From: Astragalus membranaceus
Taxonomy: Eukaryota; Streptophyta; Magnoliopsida; Fabales; Fabaceae
DNA: 64,000 bases
Assembly (NCBI GenBank): GCA_039519185.1
Contig: CM076846.1
Coordinates: forward strand, 74,690,818 to 74,754,817
Direction: 5' to 3'
A model generated the notes under the pieces. That model ran no database searches. It worked only from the letters and a program-made list of their open reading frames with translations, and was not told the DNA's origin. Every line of letters starts with the position of its first letter. Within the stretch, counting starts at the first letter, position 1. The position numbers and the translations under genes are program-made. Positions 1 to 9,552 of the stretch are shown here, one piece after another.

Positions 1-265
1 TTTAGCTCTAGTAGTAGTTTTAGCATTCTATTTTTCAGTTATTGCTTTTGTATAAACTCAAGTAGCATTCTATTTTCTAGTTCAAATTGCTATTGATATG
101 CTTTTGTTTCAAAGCACTCATAATGAAAAGAGTAGTGAGTATAGAATCTATTGTTCTTAATGTATCTGCACAGTTATCTTGCTATAGTTGCTATTGTTTT
201 TAATGTATCTGCAGTTATATTGCTATAGTTGCTCTATTCTGATTTATGTTTATTGTTTTGCAAGT

Positions 266-754
266 GTGGCTGGTGACAACATATATGGGGTGAGACATAT
301 CACTCTAACCGGAGACAAGTACACAATTGACTTCAACATTGGAACATGTTCCTGTAGGAGGTGGTTGCTAATAGGAATTCTTTACAGCCATGCCGTTACA
401 TGTTGCAATCACAAGAGGATAGATCCCGAAGAACTCATTTTTAGGTACTATAGAAGGGATGCATATATTGACTGCTAGAGGTAAACTATTTATCCTACAG
501 ATGAAGAGAATCTGTTGGAAGACACTCTCTATCCTAACATACTACCTCCACTATTGAGAAGACATCCAGGCAAACCCAAGAGGGTAAGAAGAAAGGATGT
601 AGATGAGAAGAGGATTGATTCCCAACAAGTTACCAGGAAGGGCCTACCTAATAAAGTCACTAAGTGCAAGCAAAGTGGTCATAACAAGGCCTCGTGCAAG
701 GCACAACCACCTCCCACAACTTACACACAATCCCAAAATGCTTCCACAACTTAA
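266..754 (+). pseudogene. MULE transposase C-terminal remnant (SWIM zinc finger)
   Basis: The translation around 326-470 shows a SWIM-type zinc finger (CxC, then a Cys/His pair) followed by the Tyr/Arg-rich segment usual after it in plant Mutator-like transposases. After stops at 476-478 (TAG) and 482-484 (TAA), the same frame continues with the typical tail: a TD-E-L-W-like segment, a PPxxRRxPGxPKxxRR motif and a degenerate CxxxGHNKxSC knuckle around 660-705, then Gln/Thr/Ser-rich sequence. The catalytic DDE domain is not in the window. SWIM zinc fingers of this type bind DNA in MULE/FAR1-family proteins. The copy is dead (in-frame stops, truncated). A domesticated FAR1-like gene fragment is less likely given the repeat context. 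Confidence 0.7.
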
Positions 755-1813
755 ACACACGCCCAAAATGCTTCCACAACTCAAACACAAGCCCAAACAC
801 ATACGCATACTCCAACTCAAGCACAAACACCTTCCCTATCTCAAACACAACCTAGTGGCTAGTGCTACCGCTACAAATCAAACACACCTTCTGCTACTCT
901 TACAAATCAAAGACAAACCCATGCTACTGCTGCGGCAACAACACCCAAATCAGGAGTAGCTACTACAACTGTTAATGCAACTGCCACAGCAAAAAGAGGA
1001 TCCAGAACACCTCACAGAAAATGGAAAAATGAAAACACCTATAGTATAAACGATTCCATATACATACCTTGTATTTGTCAAAAAAAACTCAACCTGCATA
1101 AATAAAAAGGACACCATATGATTAAACAACCAAATCAAAATTTCTTCAATTCCATAATCAAACAACCAACACATTCTAACAAATAACTATATCCAAGCAT
1201 TTTCAGAAATATAAATTATAGAATTACACAGAAGCAAAAACTTCAAGAAAGGGTTTCGTGAGAAAAGGTTTCAGAGCATATTAGGGATTTAATGTGAAGA
1301 AAACTTCAGAAATTCTCAAAATCACACAGAATCAAACAACTTAAATCTCAAAATCACACACAAAATCAAAACTGCAGAAAATCTTAAAGATTGAGAACCT
1401 TACCTCAAAATAGCTTCAGATCTAGAGACGCAAAAAGCAAAGAGAAATCGCAAGAGAAGACCAGAACCCTTTCCTTCCTCCTTCCAGAACAACGAACGCG
1501 GCTGAGGGAGAAGAACAAAGCTAGGTCACGAGATGGAGGGAGCAACACCGAACGCGAGAGAAAGGGTTTCGCCAGATGAAAGGGTTTCGCGAGATGAGGG
1601 AGCAACACCGAACACTGTCACCGTTTGGAGAGAGTGAAAGGGTTTCAGAAGGAGACTGGTTTCAGAAGGAGACTGTCACCGTTTGGAGGAGGGTTTTGTT
1701 GAGTTTTTGTGAGAGAGTTGCTGAGTTTTAGCGAAGGTTTTTTGAAGCAGTGAAAGTGAGAAGAGGGAACGTGAAATTGATGGGAGGGAAACGGGTTTAG
1801 CGAAAGTTTTTTT
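755..1813. other. Non-coding tail downstream of the MULE remnant
   Basis: At 755-960 there are Gln/Thr-rich codons in shifting frames (repeats of CCACAACT and CAAACACA words). From 1390 to 1790 there are purine-rich repeats with AAGGGTTTCGC and GAGGGAGCAACACCGAAC words occurring two or three times. No convincing gene is visible on either strand. Confidence 0.5.
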
Positions 1814-1996
1814 TTAGTTTTTTTTTACATATAGCGGGGGTTTTTCTTGACATTCGACGGAGGTTTTAAAACCTCCGTAAATTGAATCAACATTTTCAAC
1901 TTCCTGCCCGAGGAGTTCCTTTTTTATTGTTAAACTGAGGGGGTTTTTAAAACCTCCGCAATAAAACCCCCGCTATTTGATCCGTTTTTTGTAGTG
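1814..1996 (-). mobile_element. CACTA (En/Spm) transposon terminus
   Basis: Read on the minus strand, the end at 1996 begins CACTACAAAAAA, the CACTA superfamily terminus. Inside it lie subterminal repeats of the usual GC-rich form: GCGGGGGTTTT and GCGGAGGTTTTAAAACCTCCG-like words in both orientations between about 1838 and 1978. The other terminus is left of the window, so size and 3-bp TSD cannot be checked. It abuts a Tekay-type LTR at 1997, which looks like the insertion target. Confidence 0.7.
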
Positions 1997-3372
1997 AATC
2001 CAAATAGCTATACGAATAATGCCAGGGCCCTAGCTTTTGGTTCATGACTCCCCTCACTAGGTATGCTACATGAACTCGGGATCGTCATCCCCCTCAATAT
2101 CTTTTATTAACCCCTCGGACATTAAGTCCATTACTCGACACGAAGTCGTATTCTTATCCTCTTGGACATTAAGTTCGTTACTCGACACGAAGTCGTATTC
2201 TGTATACTTTTAATGAATTCACACTCGATACAATTATTACTCGGTTTGTATTCAAACCATACATGAACTTTCTCATTTTATGCCATGAAACAACAACAAT
2301 TCGATATGTCATACTTCGGTTAACAATTAAACCCTAACGTGACGAAATTCACATGGTAACATAAAACGACTTGGAAATATATAATTATAACTCAAGAATA
2401 TCAACCATTTATGCATCAAATAAGTCCCAATATGATTTGGATATCTTAGGTTTGGTTAAGGAAGGGATCGGGGATGAGATCGCGTCGAAAGGGAAGCGAA
2501 AAACCACTTTTTGAAAATGCTGTCAGCATGGGGCGCACGGGTCGTGCGCTGGGACGCACAAACAGTGCACTTGGGCGCATGGTCAAATTTTGAACTGTGC
2601 GCTTGTGTCAGAATCAGGCGCACGGGTCATGCGCTGGGGCGCGCGGACCGGGCCTTTACATTAGATTTTTCCAAAACTCTATTTTTCTTCAATTTCTGAT
2701 ACTCCGTTCGATCCTTAACTTCGCACACATCAAATACAGTCGAAAACAAGTACAATCAACAAGACAATCAATCAATCCTTTCAATAAAACATGTTTGGGT
2801 AAATTTTTACCAAGATCCGTTAATGGTTCGGTTTAACAGAAACGCTATGCGATCACACGTCAAACTGAAACAACAATACATTCAACCAATCAAACATCAA
2901 CTTGTTCATGAATTTAAACCATCAACCATTAAATTGGCAACCAATGCAAGTTAATTCACAACATTCAACATTCTTAACACAATCATCATAACATTCAATT
3001 GTTTAAGAATTTTTTCAACATTCAAAACACAACCATAACCAAACACTTTAAACAAAACTTCAATTAATCGAAGAACTCACCTCGGTTTTCGATTCCAACA
3101 CCTCACAAATACGAGAAACTCCTAGCTTGTAGCATTAATTCGCTTCCTAATCACCCAATTTTCTTCAACCCTCAAAACCCCCAACTTGGAACCCTAAAAC
3201 ACCAACTAGCTTCCAATCACCAAATCAAACTCCCATCTTCCATTAATCTAGCTTGAGTTTGATTCTCAACCTCCATGAATTTTCAAATTCAACATCTAAC
3301 CAAAAGTCACACTCACCTCATCTAACTCATAAAATTCGAAAATCAAAAAGGAAAGGAAAGAGAGAAAGAGCT
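1997..3372 (-). mobile_element. Tekay-type LTR, minus strand, left portion
   Basis: On the minus strand this resembles the middle of the other long gypsy LTRs here. It has short hairpins (GGAC-ATTAA-GTCC at 2117-2129; CGAC-ACGAA-GTCG at 2136-2148, both repeated about 47 bp later), a GC-rich array of GCGCAC/GTGCGC words at 2525-2655, and a GAGGTGAGTT donor-like site (GT at plus 3080-3079). The LTR continues at 8776-9151 beyond an inserted copia element. Its left end was cut off at the CACTA junction. Confidence 0.6.
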
Positions 3373-4822
3373 TGTTACCAAGTGGCTTCAGTCTCAAGAG
3401 GGGGGTGAATTGAGATTTAAAATTTTTTCAGATCTTTCAAAAATGTTTTTCCCCTTTTCAATGACTTAGATCAATTTTCACGCAGGTTAAGTGGAAGCGA
3501 AGGAATTAGAATATAAAGCAGTAAAGCGGTATAACAGTAAAGTAGGAAAGCAATAAAGCACACAGAGATTTATCCTGGTTCGGTCACCTCCTAGTGACCT
3601 ACGTCCAGTCCTCACACCCTTGTGAGATTTTCCACTAACCAAAACAACAAGGCTTACAGGTGCCTTGGAGAACCTTTACAGACTCAGGCACTCTCCTCCT
3701 AGGATACCCCACCTATGGAGAGCCCTCAAATCTAACAGCACAACAAGAGATACCCCACCCTTGTTACAAACAACTGCCCTAGAAAGATACCCCACTTCCT
3801 AGTACATGCAGCTACCCCTAGAGAGATACCCCACTCTCTGGTACAAATCACAATAACAATATAACAATAATGTAAATACAGAAATACCTCTTAACGTAGG
3901 CAGATTACACAATTTGAAGAACGCAACCCCAACTAACTCTTAGCGAAAGATCAGCTCTTGACGGACCGGCGGTGCGAGAAGAACACAAATAAAATATAAG
4001 AGTTTTTCAGATAGAATAGATTGTGAGAAATGGAGGCTATGAGGCCTCTATTTATAGGCTTTGGAAAAATCAAGTTTACGTTAAAAAAATATGTGGGAAT
4101 CGATTCTTTGTTATTTGAATTGATCTAGGAATCGATTCTTGTTTACTTGATTTAGGTAGGAATCGATTTTGACTTGGTTTGAAAAATAGAGACAATCGAT
4201 TTTTCAGATCCAGGAGGGCTAGGAATCGATTTTGTACTTAGTGAAAACTTGTATGAATCGATTCTTGGCTTGCCTAAGACATGTAGGAATCGATTCTCAG
4301 TTAAGTGTAAAAGAGTGGGAATCGATTCTTCCTCTAAAAAAGTTTGGCTCAGGAATCGATTTATGCACTGAAAATACATGAAGTGAAAATCGATTCTTCC
4401 TTTTCTGATTGGCCTGAAAATCGATTTTGATGTATGTATATGCAAGATGAAATCGATTTTTATGTTTTAAAGATGATAGGTATGTTTACGTAAGTATGCA
4501 TGCATCTTTGAAAAACTTGTGAGTTTGTGAGACTTTGAGATACGAGCTGACCTTCGAAAGAGCTTACACTTTTTCCTAAGACACACCCAAACCCTAAGGA
4601 CTACCCTTATTTATAAGGACTGCCCTTATATCTTGAAACTTCAATTCTTGAGCTTGATTGTCTTGGATTGTGACTTTGATACTTGTCTCTTTCATTAACT
4701 TTGGCCATCAACTTTGGCTTTGTCTTTTTCATATTATCAACTTTAGCTTTTGTCTTTTTCATCATCAAAACCTCTTAACCATTTCATCATCAAAACTTAG
4801 CCTGCAACACAAGATATCTACA
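3373..4822 (-). repeat. 3' LTR of the SIRE-like copia element
   Basis: The 1450-bp LTR runs from TGTTACCAAG to ATATCTACA. In minus orientation U3 is 4822 to about 4050 with a TATA box (CTATAAATAG, plus 4048-4058). A 12-copy AATCGATT array lies directly upstream at 4098-4458. Repeated GATACCCCAC words occur at 3710-3845. The 3846-4515 part is homologous to part of the Ogre LTR. Confidence 0.85.
4098..4458 (-). promoter_or_regulatory. AATCGATT promoter array in copia U3
   Basis: Twelve exact AATCGATT palindromes start at 4098, 4130, 4161, 4194, 4224, 4256, 4288, 4320, 4354, 4388, 4419 and 4451. Spacing is 30-34 bp, close to three helical turns, so the sites face one side of the helix. On the minus strand the array lies 40-400 bp upstream of the TATA box. 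This is a candidate enhancer; the binding protein is unknown. Confidence 0.75.
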
Positions 4823-4837
4823 TTCTCCCCCTTTTTG
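4823..4837 (-). other. Polypurine tract of the copia element
   Basis: On the minus strand CAAAAAGGGGGAGAA abuts the 3' LTR start, the usual position of the plus-strand primer in reverse transcription. Confidence 0.75.
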
Positions 4838-5961
4838 ATGATGACAAAACATTTACTCATCTCAAGGTGGGAGGTTAGTTCAAACAGATAATGCATATAT
4901 ATGATACTCCCCCTATCATGATGCTCCCTCTGTTTTATTGACTGTATGCATAGTGACAATGCTATGACAGTTGTATATGCTCATTCTATATGCTTTATGC
5001 AACCCTATATTTCTCTCCTCCTTTTTGTCATGATCAAAAGGGTCGACGTACGATAGAGTTTGCGAATCGAATGACACAGCTATTTGAAGAAACATTGCAG
5101 ATTTATAAGTGATCATCAAAACCAAAAGAAAATCATATTTTGAAACCATGAAATGAATATTTCATCAAAACAGGTAAAAGCTAATCATGAGTCTCAAAAT
5201 CTGTGAAGTAGTTGTTTACGCTTCAACATTTCATGCTGCTTAGTTTGAAAGTTGGTGATGGCAGCCATAATATGGGAGAAAAATTATTTTAGGTAAACAA
5301 CGATTGTGAGCATGTATTCTGAAAATCACTAGCAATTGATTGTGACAGGAAAAAAATAGATTTTAAAAAAATAGCGCTTCAACTGCTTTTAGAAAATGCT
5401 TTTTGAGCACGCAGAAATTCATAAGTCACAATTTCACTTGAATCCACGTTTCTTTACAAAATCACTTGAGAAACAAAAACTCGTTTGAGGAACCAAATTT
5501 TCTTTTGCAATGGATCGTGAAAATATCAACTAGCTGTTTGTGACGACTCAACTAGCTCAATCACAGTATCGCCTTTTTAACCATAACCTCTAAGAAGGTG
5601 ATGTATAATTTCTATATGATTAGTCCTAGAGGGTTGACCAGAATACTTTGTTGATTCCTGTTATTCTAATCATGCCTTATAAATATTGTTCTTACTGATG
5701 CATGAAATTAGTCTCTGTTTCACTAGTCACATATTTGACTTAATAAACTATTCTTAAGCACATTTTCAAAATAGAGGTGAATAAAAATTTAACCAATCTG
5801 ACCTTTACCAGTGATTCTTCCTCTATTTATCACAAGTCACATGACGGCTTTTTCCGGGGGTGAGTGTTAGGAGCTTTGTTGCGTCTCCGGTCATGCGCTT
5901 TGAGTTTTTTGCTGTCAAGGTATCAATCTGCCCCCATACCTTGAAGCATACCTGCAAAGAT
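4838..5961 (-). other. Non-coding interior of the gag-only copia element
   Basis: This lies between gag and the polypurine tract, where pol would be. It is AT-rich with stops in all frames, and I recognise no protease, integrase, RT or RNase H motif. Confidence 0.5.
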
Positions 5962-7584
5962 CTAAAACAAGGTTCTCGGTACCCAAATCTCTTTGGGTCC
6001 TTGTGAGTTAGTGTTTGGTATGGTCCTTTTGGGAAGCCATACCTTTTTCATAGTTTGATTACCTCTTGCTCTGCAAACGGAAGCAGTATGTCCAGGTTTA
6101 CCACAATAATAACATTTAATATAAGGTCTAGTGGAAAATTTTGGTTTGTAATGAACATGCTTTTCTATGGGTTTGTTTCTAGGAAATCTATGATGCATAT
6201 TTTGTAAACTAGACAATTTCCCAACAGTCCATTCTAATTCATGAGTTTTCTTTTCAAAAACAGCACATTTATCACAGGTATAATTTTCTTTAAGGCATAC
6301 AAGGCTGTCATTTTCTTTTCTAAGTTCTAATTTCTCTTTAGTTAAAGCAATAATATCATTTTCAAGATGAGTGATAACTTTCTTGGATTTGCTTAGAGCT
6401 TTAGCTAATTTTGAAGATTTATCGTGTAATTCAGTAAAAGCTTCATATAATTCACCATAGGCATCTTGTAAAGATTCAAAGTTAGAATATACCTCAGTTT
6501 CACCTTCGCTGTCGTGGTCGGCCATGAGAGCAACTTGACCTTTTTCACTTTCTGAGTTATCTGATGAGTTCAGGTCGTTGTTTTCCCATGCTATGTAGGC
6601 TTTTCTACTCTTATTTCCTTTGGATCCCTTTTTCTCAAACTTTGACCGTCTTCTTTGTAATTTTGGGCACTCCATCTTTATGTGTCCCGATTTTCCACAT
6701 TCGTGGCAAGTTGGTGGATTTGAGAGGTTTTCCTTGCTTGAGCCTCTTTTGGTTGGAGAATTCTTTTTGAGAGATCTTTCCCTTCTCATGAACTTTTTGA
6801 ATTTACTAACCATTAGTTCCATTTTCTCCTCGTCTTCATCTTCATCTCCTGAATCATCACTATCGTCGGATGATGTGGAAGCTTTGAGAGCTAAGTTTTT
6901 GTTCTTCTTGTCTTTTCCTTCATGCTCTGCTAGGCGAGTGAGCTCTAACTCGTGCTCTAGTAGTTTCCCAAACAGGGTGGCGAGATTCATGGTAGTCAAG
7001 TTTCTTGACTCAGTTATTGCAGTCACCTTTGGTTGCCATTCTCTGTTTAGGCATCTCAGTACTTTGTTGATCAAGTCTTCGGGAGGAAATGATTTTCCTA
7101 ATGAACCCAATTTGTTCATTATGTGAGTGAACCTTTTCTGCATCTCTGATATTGTTTCACCTGTATTCATTCTAAACAATTCGTACTCTCTGGTAAGAGT
7201 ATTTGTTCTTGCCCTTTTCACTTCACTTGTACCCTCATGAGTAACTTGAAGATTATCCCACATTTCTTGGGCAGTTTTACAGTTTGAAACTCGGAAAAAT
7301 TCATCAGCACTCAAAACAGAAGTAATAATATTTTTAGCACGTAAATAAAGTTGCACTTTTTTTTTCTCATCATCAGACCATTCATTTCTACTTTTTATTG
7401 TAAGAATACCATTTACTATGTGTGTGGGGACGAAAGGTCCTTTTTCCACAGCATCCCAAACATCTAAGTCTACACCTTCAATAAAAATTCTCATTCTTTC
7501 TTTCCAATATGCATAGTCTTCTCCGTTGAATCCCGGAGGACGGAAAAGAGATGCACCCACTTGCGTAGACCAACCTGAAGCCAT
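5962..7584 (-). CDS. gag: Ty1/copia Gag polyprotein, SIRE-like
   Basis: Gag forms the virus-like particle and binds element RNA. The first ATG (codon at 7584-7582, protein starting MASGW) gives 540 residues. The frame stays open upstream into the primer binding site but only with a GTG. The N-terminal third holds the FNGxxYxxWKxRM motif of copia Gag (UBN2/DUF4219 type). A central helical region follows, then an acidic Asp/Glu stretch. A CCHC zinc knuckle lies near 6667-6708 and a second near 6072-6113. Lys/Glu-rich coiled-coil-like sequence lies between them. The frame is intact over its full length, notable in an element with no pol, and suggests either recent insertion or selection on Gag. 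Confidence 0.85.
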   Translation of the reverse strand: MASGWSTQVGASLFRPPGFNGEDYAYWKERMRIFIEGVDLDVWDAVEKGPFVPTHIVNGILTIKSRNEWSDDEKKKVQLYLRAKNIITSVLSADEFFRVSNCKTAQEMWDNLQVTHEGTSEVKRARTNTLTREYELFRMNTGETISEMQKRFTHIMNKLGSLGKSFPPEDLINKVLRCLNREWQPKVTAITESRNLTTMNLATLFGKLLEHELELTRLAEHEGKDKKNKNLALKASTSSDDSDDSGDEDEDEEKMELMVSKFKKFMRRERSLKKNSPTKRGSSKENLSNPPTCHECGKSGHIKMECPKLQRRRSKFEKKGSKGNKSRKAYIAWENNDLNSSDNSESEKGQVALMADHDSEGETEVYSNFESLQDAYGELYEAFTELHDKSSKLAKALSKSKKVITHLENDIIALTKEKLELRKENDSLVCLKENYTCDKCAVFEKKTHELEWTVGKLSSLQNMHHRFPRNKPIEKHVHYKPKFSTRPYIKCYYCGKPGHTASVCRARGNQTMKKVWLPKRTIPNTNSQGPKEIWVPRTLF

Positions 7585-7620
7585 TTCTCTTGAAGCTGCT
7601 AGGCCCTTTATACAAGAGTC

Positions 7621-7634
7621 GAGCTCTGATACCA
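7621..7634 (-). other. Primer binding site (tRNA-iMet type)
   Basis: On the minus strand TGGTATCAGAGCTC lies two bases after the LTR end, the classic initiator-methionine tRNA primer site of plant LTR elements. Confidence 0.85.
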
Positions 7635-7636
7635 CT

Positions 7637-8775
7637 TGTTACCAAGTGGCTTCAGTCTCAAGAGGGGTGGTGAATTGAGATTTAAAAACTTTTCAGATCT
7701 TTCGAAAACGTTTTTCCCCTTTTTAATGACTTAAATCAATTTTCGCGCAGGTTAAGTGGAAGCGAAGGAATTAGAATATAAAGCAGTAAAGCGGTATAAC
7801 AGTAAAGCAGGAAAGCAGTAAAGCACGCAGATATTTATCCTGGTTCGGTCACCTCCTAGTGACCTACGTCCAGTCCTCACACCCTTGTGAGATTTTCCAC
7901 TAACCAAAACAACAAGGCTTACAGATGCCTTGGAGAACCTTTATAGACTCAGGCACTCTCCTCCTAGGATACCCCACCTATGGAGAGCCCTCAAATCTAA
8001 CAGCACAACAACAAGAGATACCCCACCCTTGTTACAAACAACTGCCCTAGAAAGATACCCCACTTCCTAGTACATGCAGCTACCCCTAGAGAGATACCCC
8101 ACTCTCTACCCCTAGAGAGATACCCCACTCTCTAGTACAAATCACAATAACAATATAACAATAATGTAAATACAGAAATACCTCTTAACGTAGGCAGATT
8201 ACACAATTTGAAGAACGCAACCCCAACTAACTCTTAGCGAAAGATCAGCTCTTGACGGACCGGCGGTGCGAGAAGAACACAAATAAAATATAAGAGTTTT
8301 TCAGATAGAATAGATTATGATAATTGGTTGGGTTGAGAAATGGAGGCTATGAGGCCTCTATTTATAGGCTTTGGAAAAATCAAGTTTATGTTAAAAAACA
8401 TGTGGGAATCGATTCTTTGTTATTTGAATTGATCTAGGAATCGATTCTTGTTTACTTGATTTAGGTAGGAATCGATTTTGACTTGGTTTGAAAAATAGAG
8501 ACAATCAATTTTTCAGATCCTGGAGGGCTAGGAATCGATTCTGTACTTAGTGAAAACTTGTATGAATCGATTCTTGGCTTGCCTAAGACATGTAGGAATC
8601 GATTCTCAGTTATGTGTAAAAGAGTGGGAATCTATTCTTCCTTTAAAAAAGTTTGGCTCAGGAATCGATTTATGCACTGAAAATACATGAAGTGAAAATC
8701 GATTCTTCCTTTTCTGATTGGCCTGAAAATCTATTTTGATGTATGTATATGCAAGATGAAATCGATTTTTATGAT
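7637..8775 (-). repeat. 5' LTR of the copia element, truncated
   Basis: Aligns by eye with 3373-4460. It has an extra copy of the CCCTAGAGAGATACCCCACT segment near 8090-8135 and a short insertion before the TATA box. The alignment stops at about 8775 in a GATGATGAT run, so the distal U3 is missing. The AATCGATT array runs from 8407 to 8767 with a few decayed sites. Confidence 0.8.
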
Positions 8776-9151
8776 GATGATGATCTTAAAACTTAGGGTG
8801 TGGGTGGAGCTTCTATTCTTCTTCTTCCTTTCTTCTCCTTTCTCTTTTCTTGTTTCTTTTCTCTTATTTCTCTTCTTCCCTCGATTTTCTCTTTTCTCTT
8901 CTCACTTTCTTTCTATTCTTTTTCTTTTATAATAACACTTAAGTGAGGGTGTGGGGGTAAATTACCTCTATGCCCTCACTCAACTCTAATAACCCAAAAA
9001 TACCCCCTTTCTATCTATTACTCACTTAAAACTCCCCAGCAATCAATAATTAATTTAGCACTCAATTAACAAAATTATCAATCAAGCACTAAATTAAATT
9101 AATTGGGTTAAACGTCAAAATAATTAACTTAATTATTTTGGGGATGTTACA
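8776..9151 (-). mobile_element. Tekay-type LTR, minus strand, right end
   Basis: This is the remainder of the LTR interrupted at 3373. It ends in GGGGATGTTACA, i.e. TGTAACATCCCC at the LTR 5' end on the minus strand, preceded by the pyrimidine-rich tract that is the purine-rich leader seen in related LTRs. The junction with Tekay element A is at 9151/9152. Confidence 0.65.
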
Positions 9152-9552
9152 AAAAACAAACCCACACTCCCACAAGACACACTAACACGCACGTCAAAAA
9201 CAAATTTTTGAACAAAAGAAAGAAAGATTGGAAGTTGAGAGAGGGAGAGAACATGAGAAGAGAAGGAGAAAGAGGGGAGGAAATTTCACTTCGAAAACTG
9301 AATCTTGACAACTTCTCTTCAAATCCATTTCAATTTCTGAAGCTTAAGGAGACTATAAATCACCATTGTGCTTCCCTCCATCCACCATTTTTCGAAAAAC
9401 ACCAAGATGAAGTAGATTGAGGTTGGTTCTTAGTTTCATGTTGGTGAAAAGAGTCCTAGGAAATGTTGATTATCTTGCATGTTAGAGATTCAAGCCATTG
9501 AAGCGCATTTCAGTACCACATTGTCACTTGGGTAGCAAAACAGGAGGACTGT

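Larger units (their letters stand above)
3373..8775 (-). mobile_element. Non-autonomous SIRE-like Ty1/copia element (gag only)
   Basis: Two related LTRs (3373-4822 complete; 7637-8775 missing its last ~310 bp) enclose 2.8 kb. On the minus strand the order is 5' LTR, primer binding site, gag, non-coding sequence, polypurine tract, 3' LTR. No protease, integrase, RT or RNase H is recognisable, so this is a TR-GAG-like derivative that would need enzymes from a related full-length element. It sits inside the minus-strand Tekay-type LTR. A TSD cannot be confirmed because the outer end of the 5' LTR is lost. Confidence 0.8.

Noticed and set aside
4098..4458. CRISPR-like regular repeats (8-mer every 32 bp)
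   Set aside because: The repeats are short palindromes inside a eukaryotic LTR promoter. The linkers are related among LTR copies, not unique spacers, and there are no cas genes.
6620..7126. 168-residue plus-strand frame
   Set aside because: Antisense shadow of the copia gag; Ser/Phe-rich composition is from reversed Glu/Lys codons.
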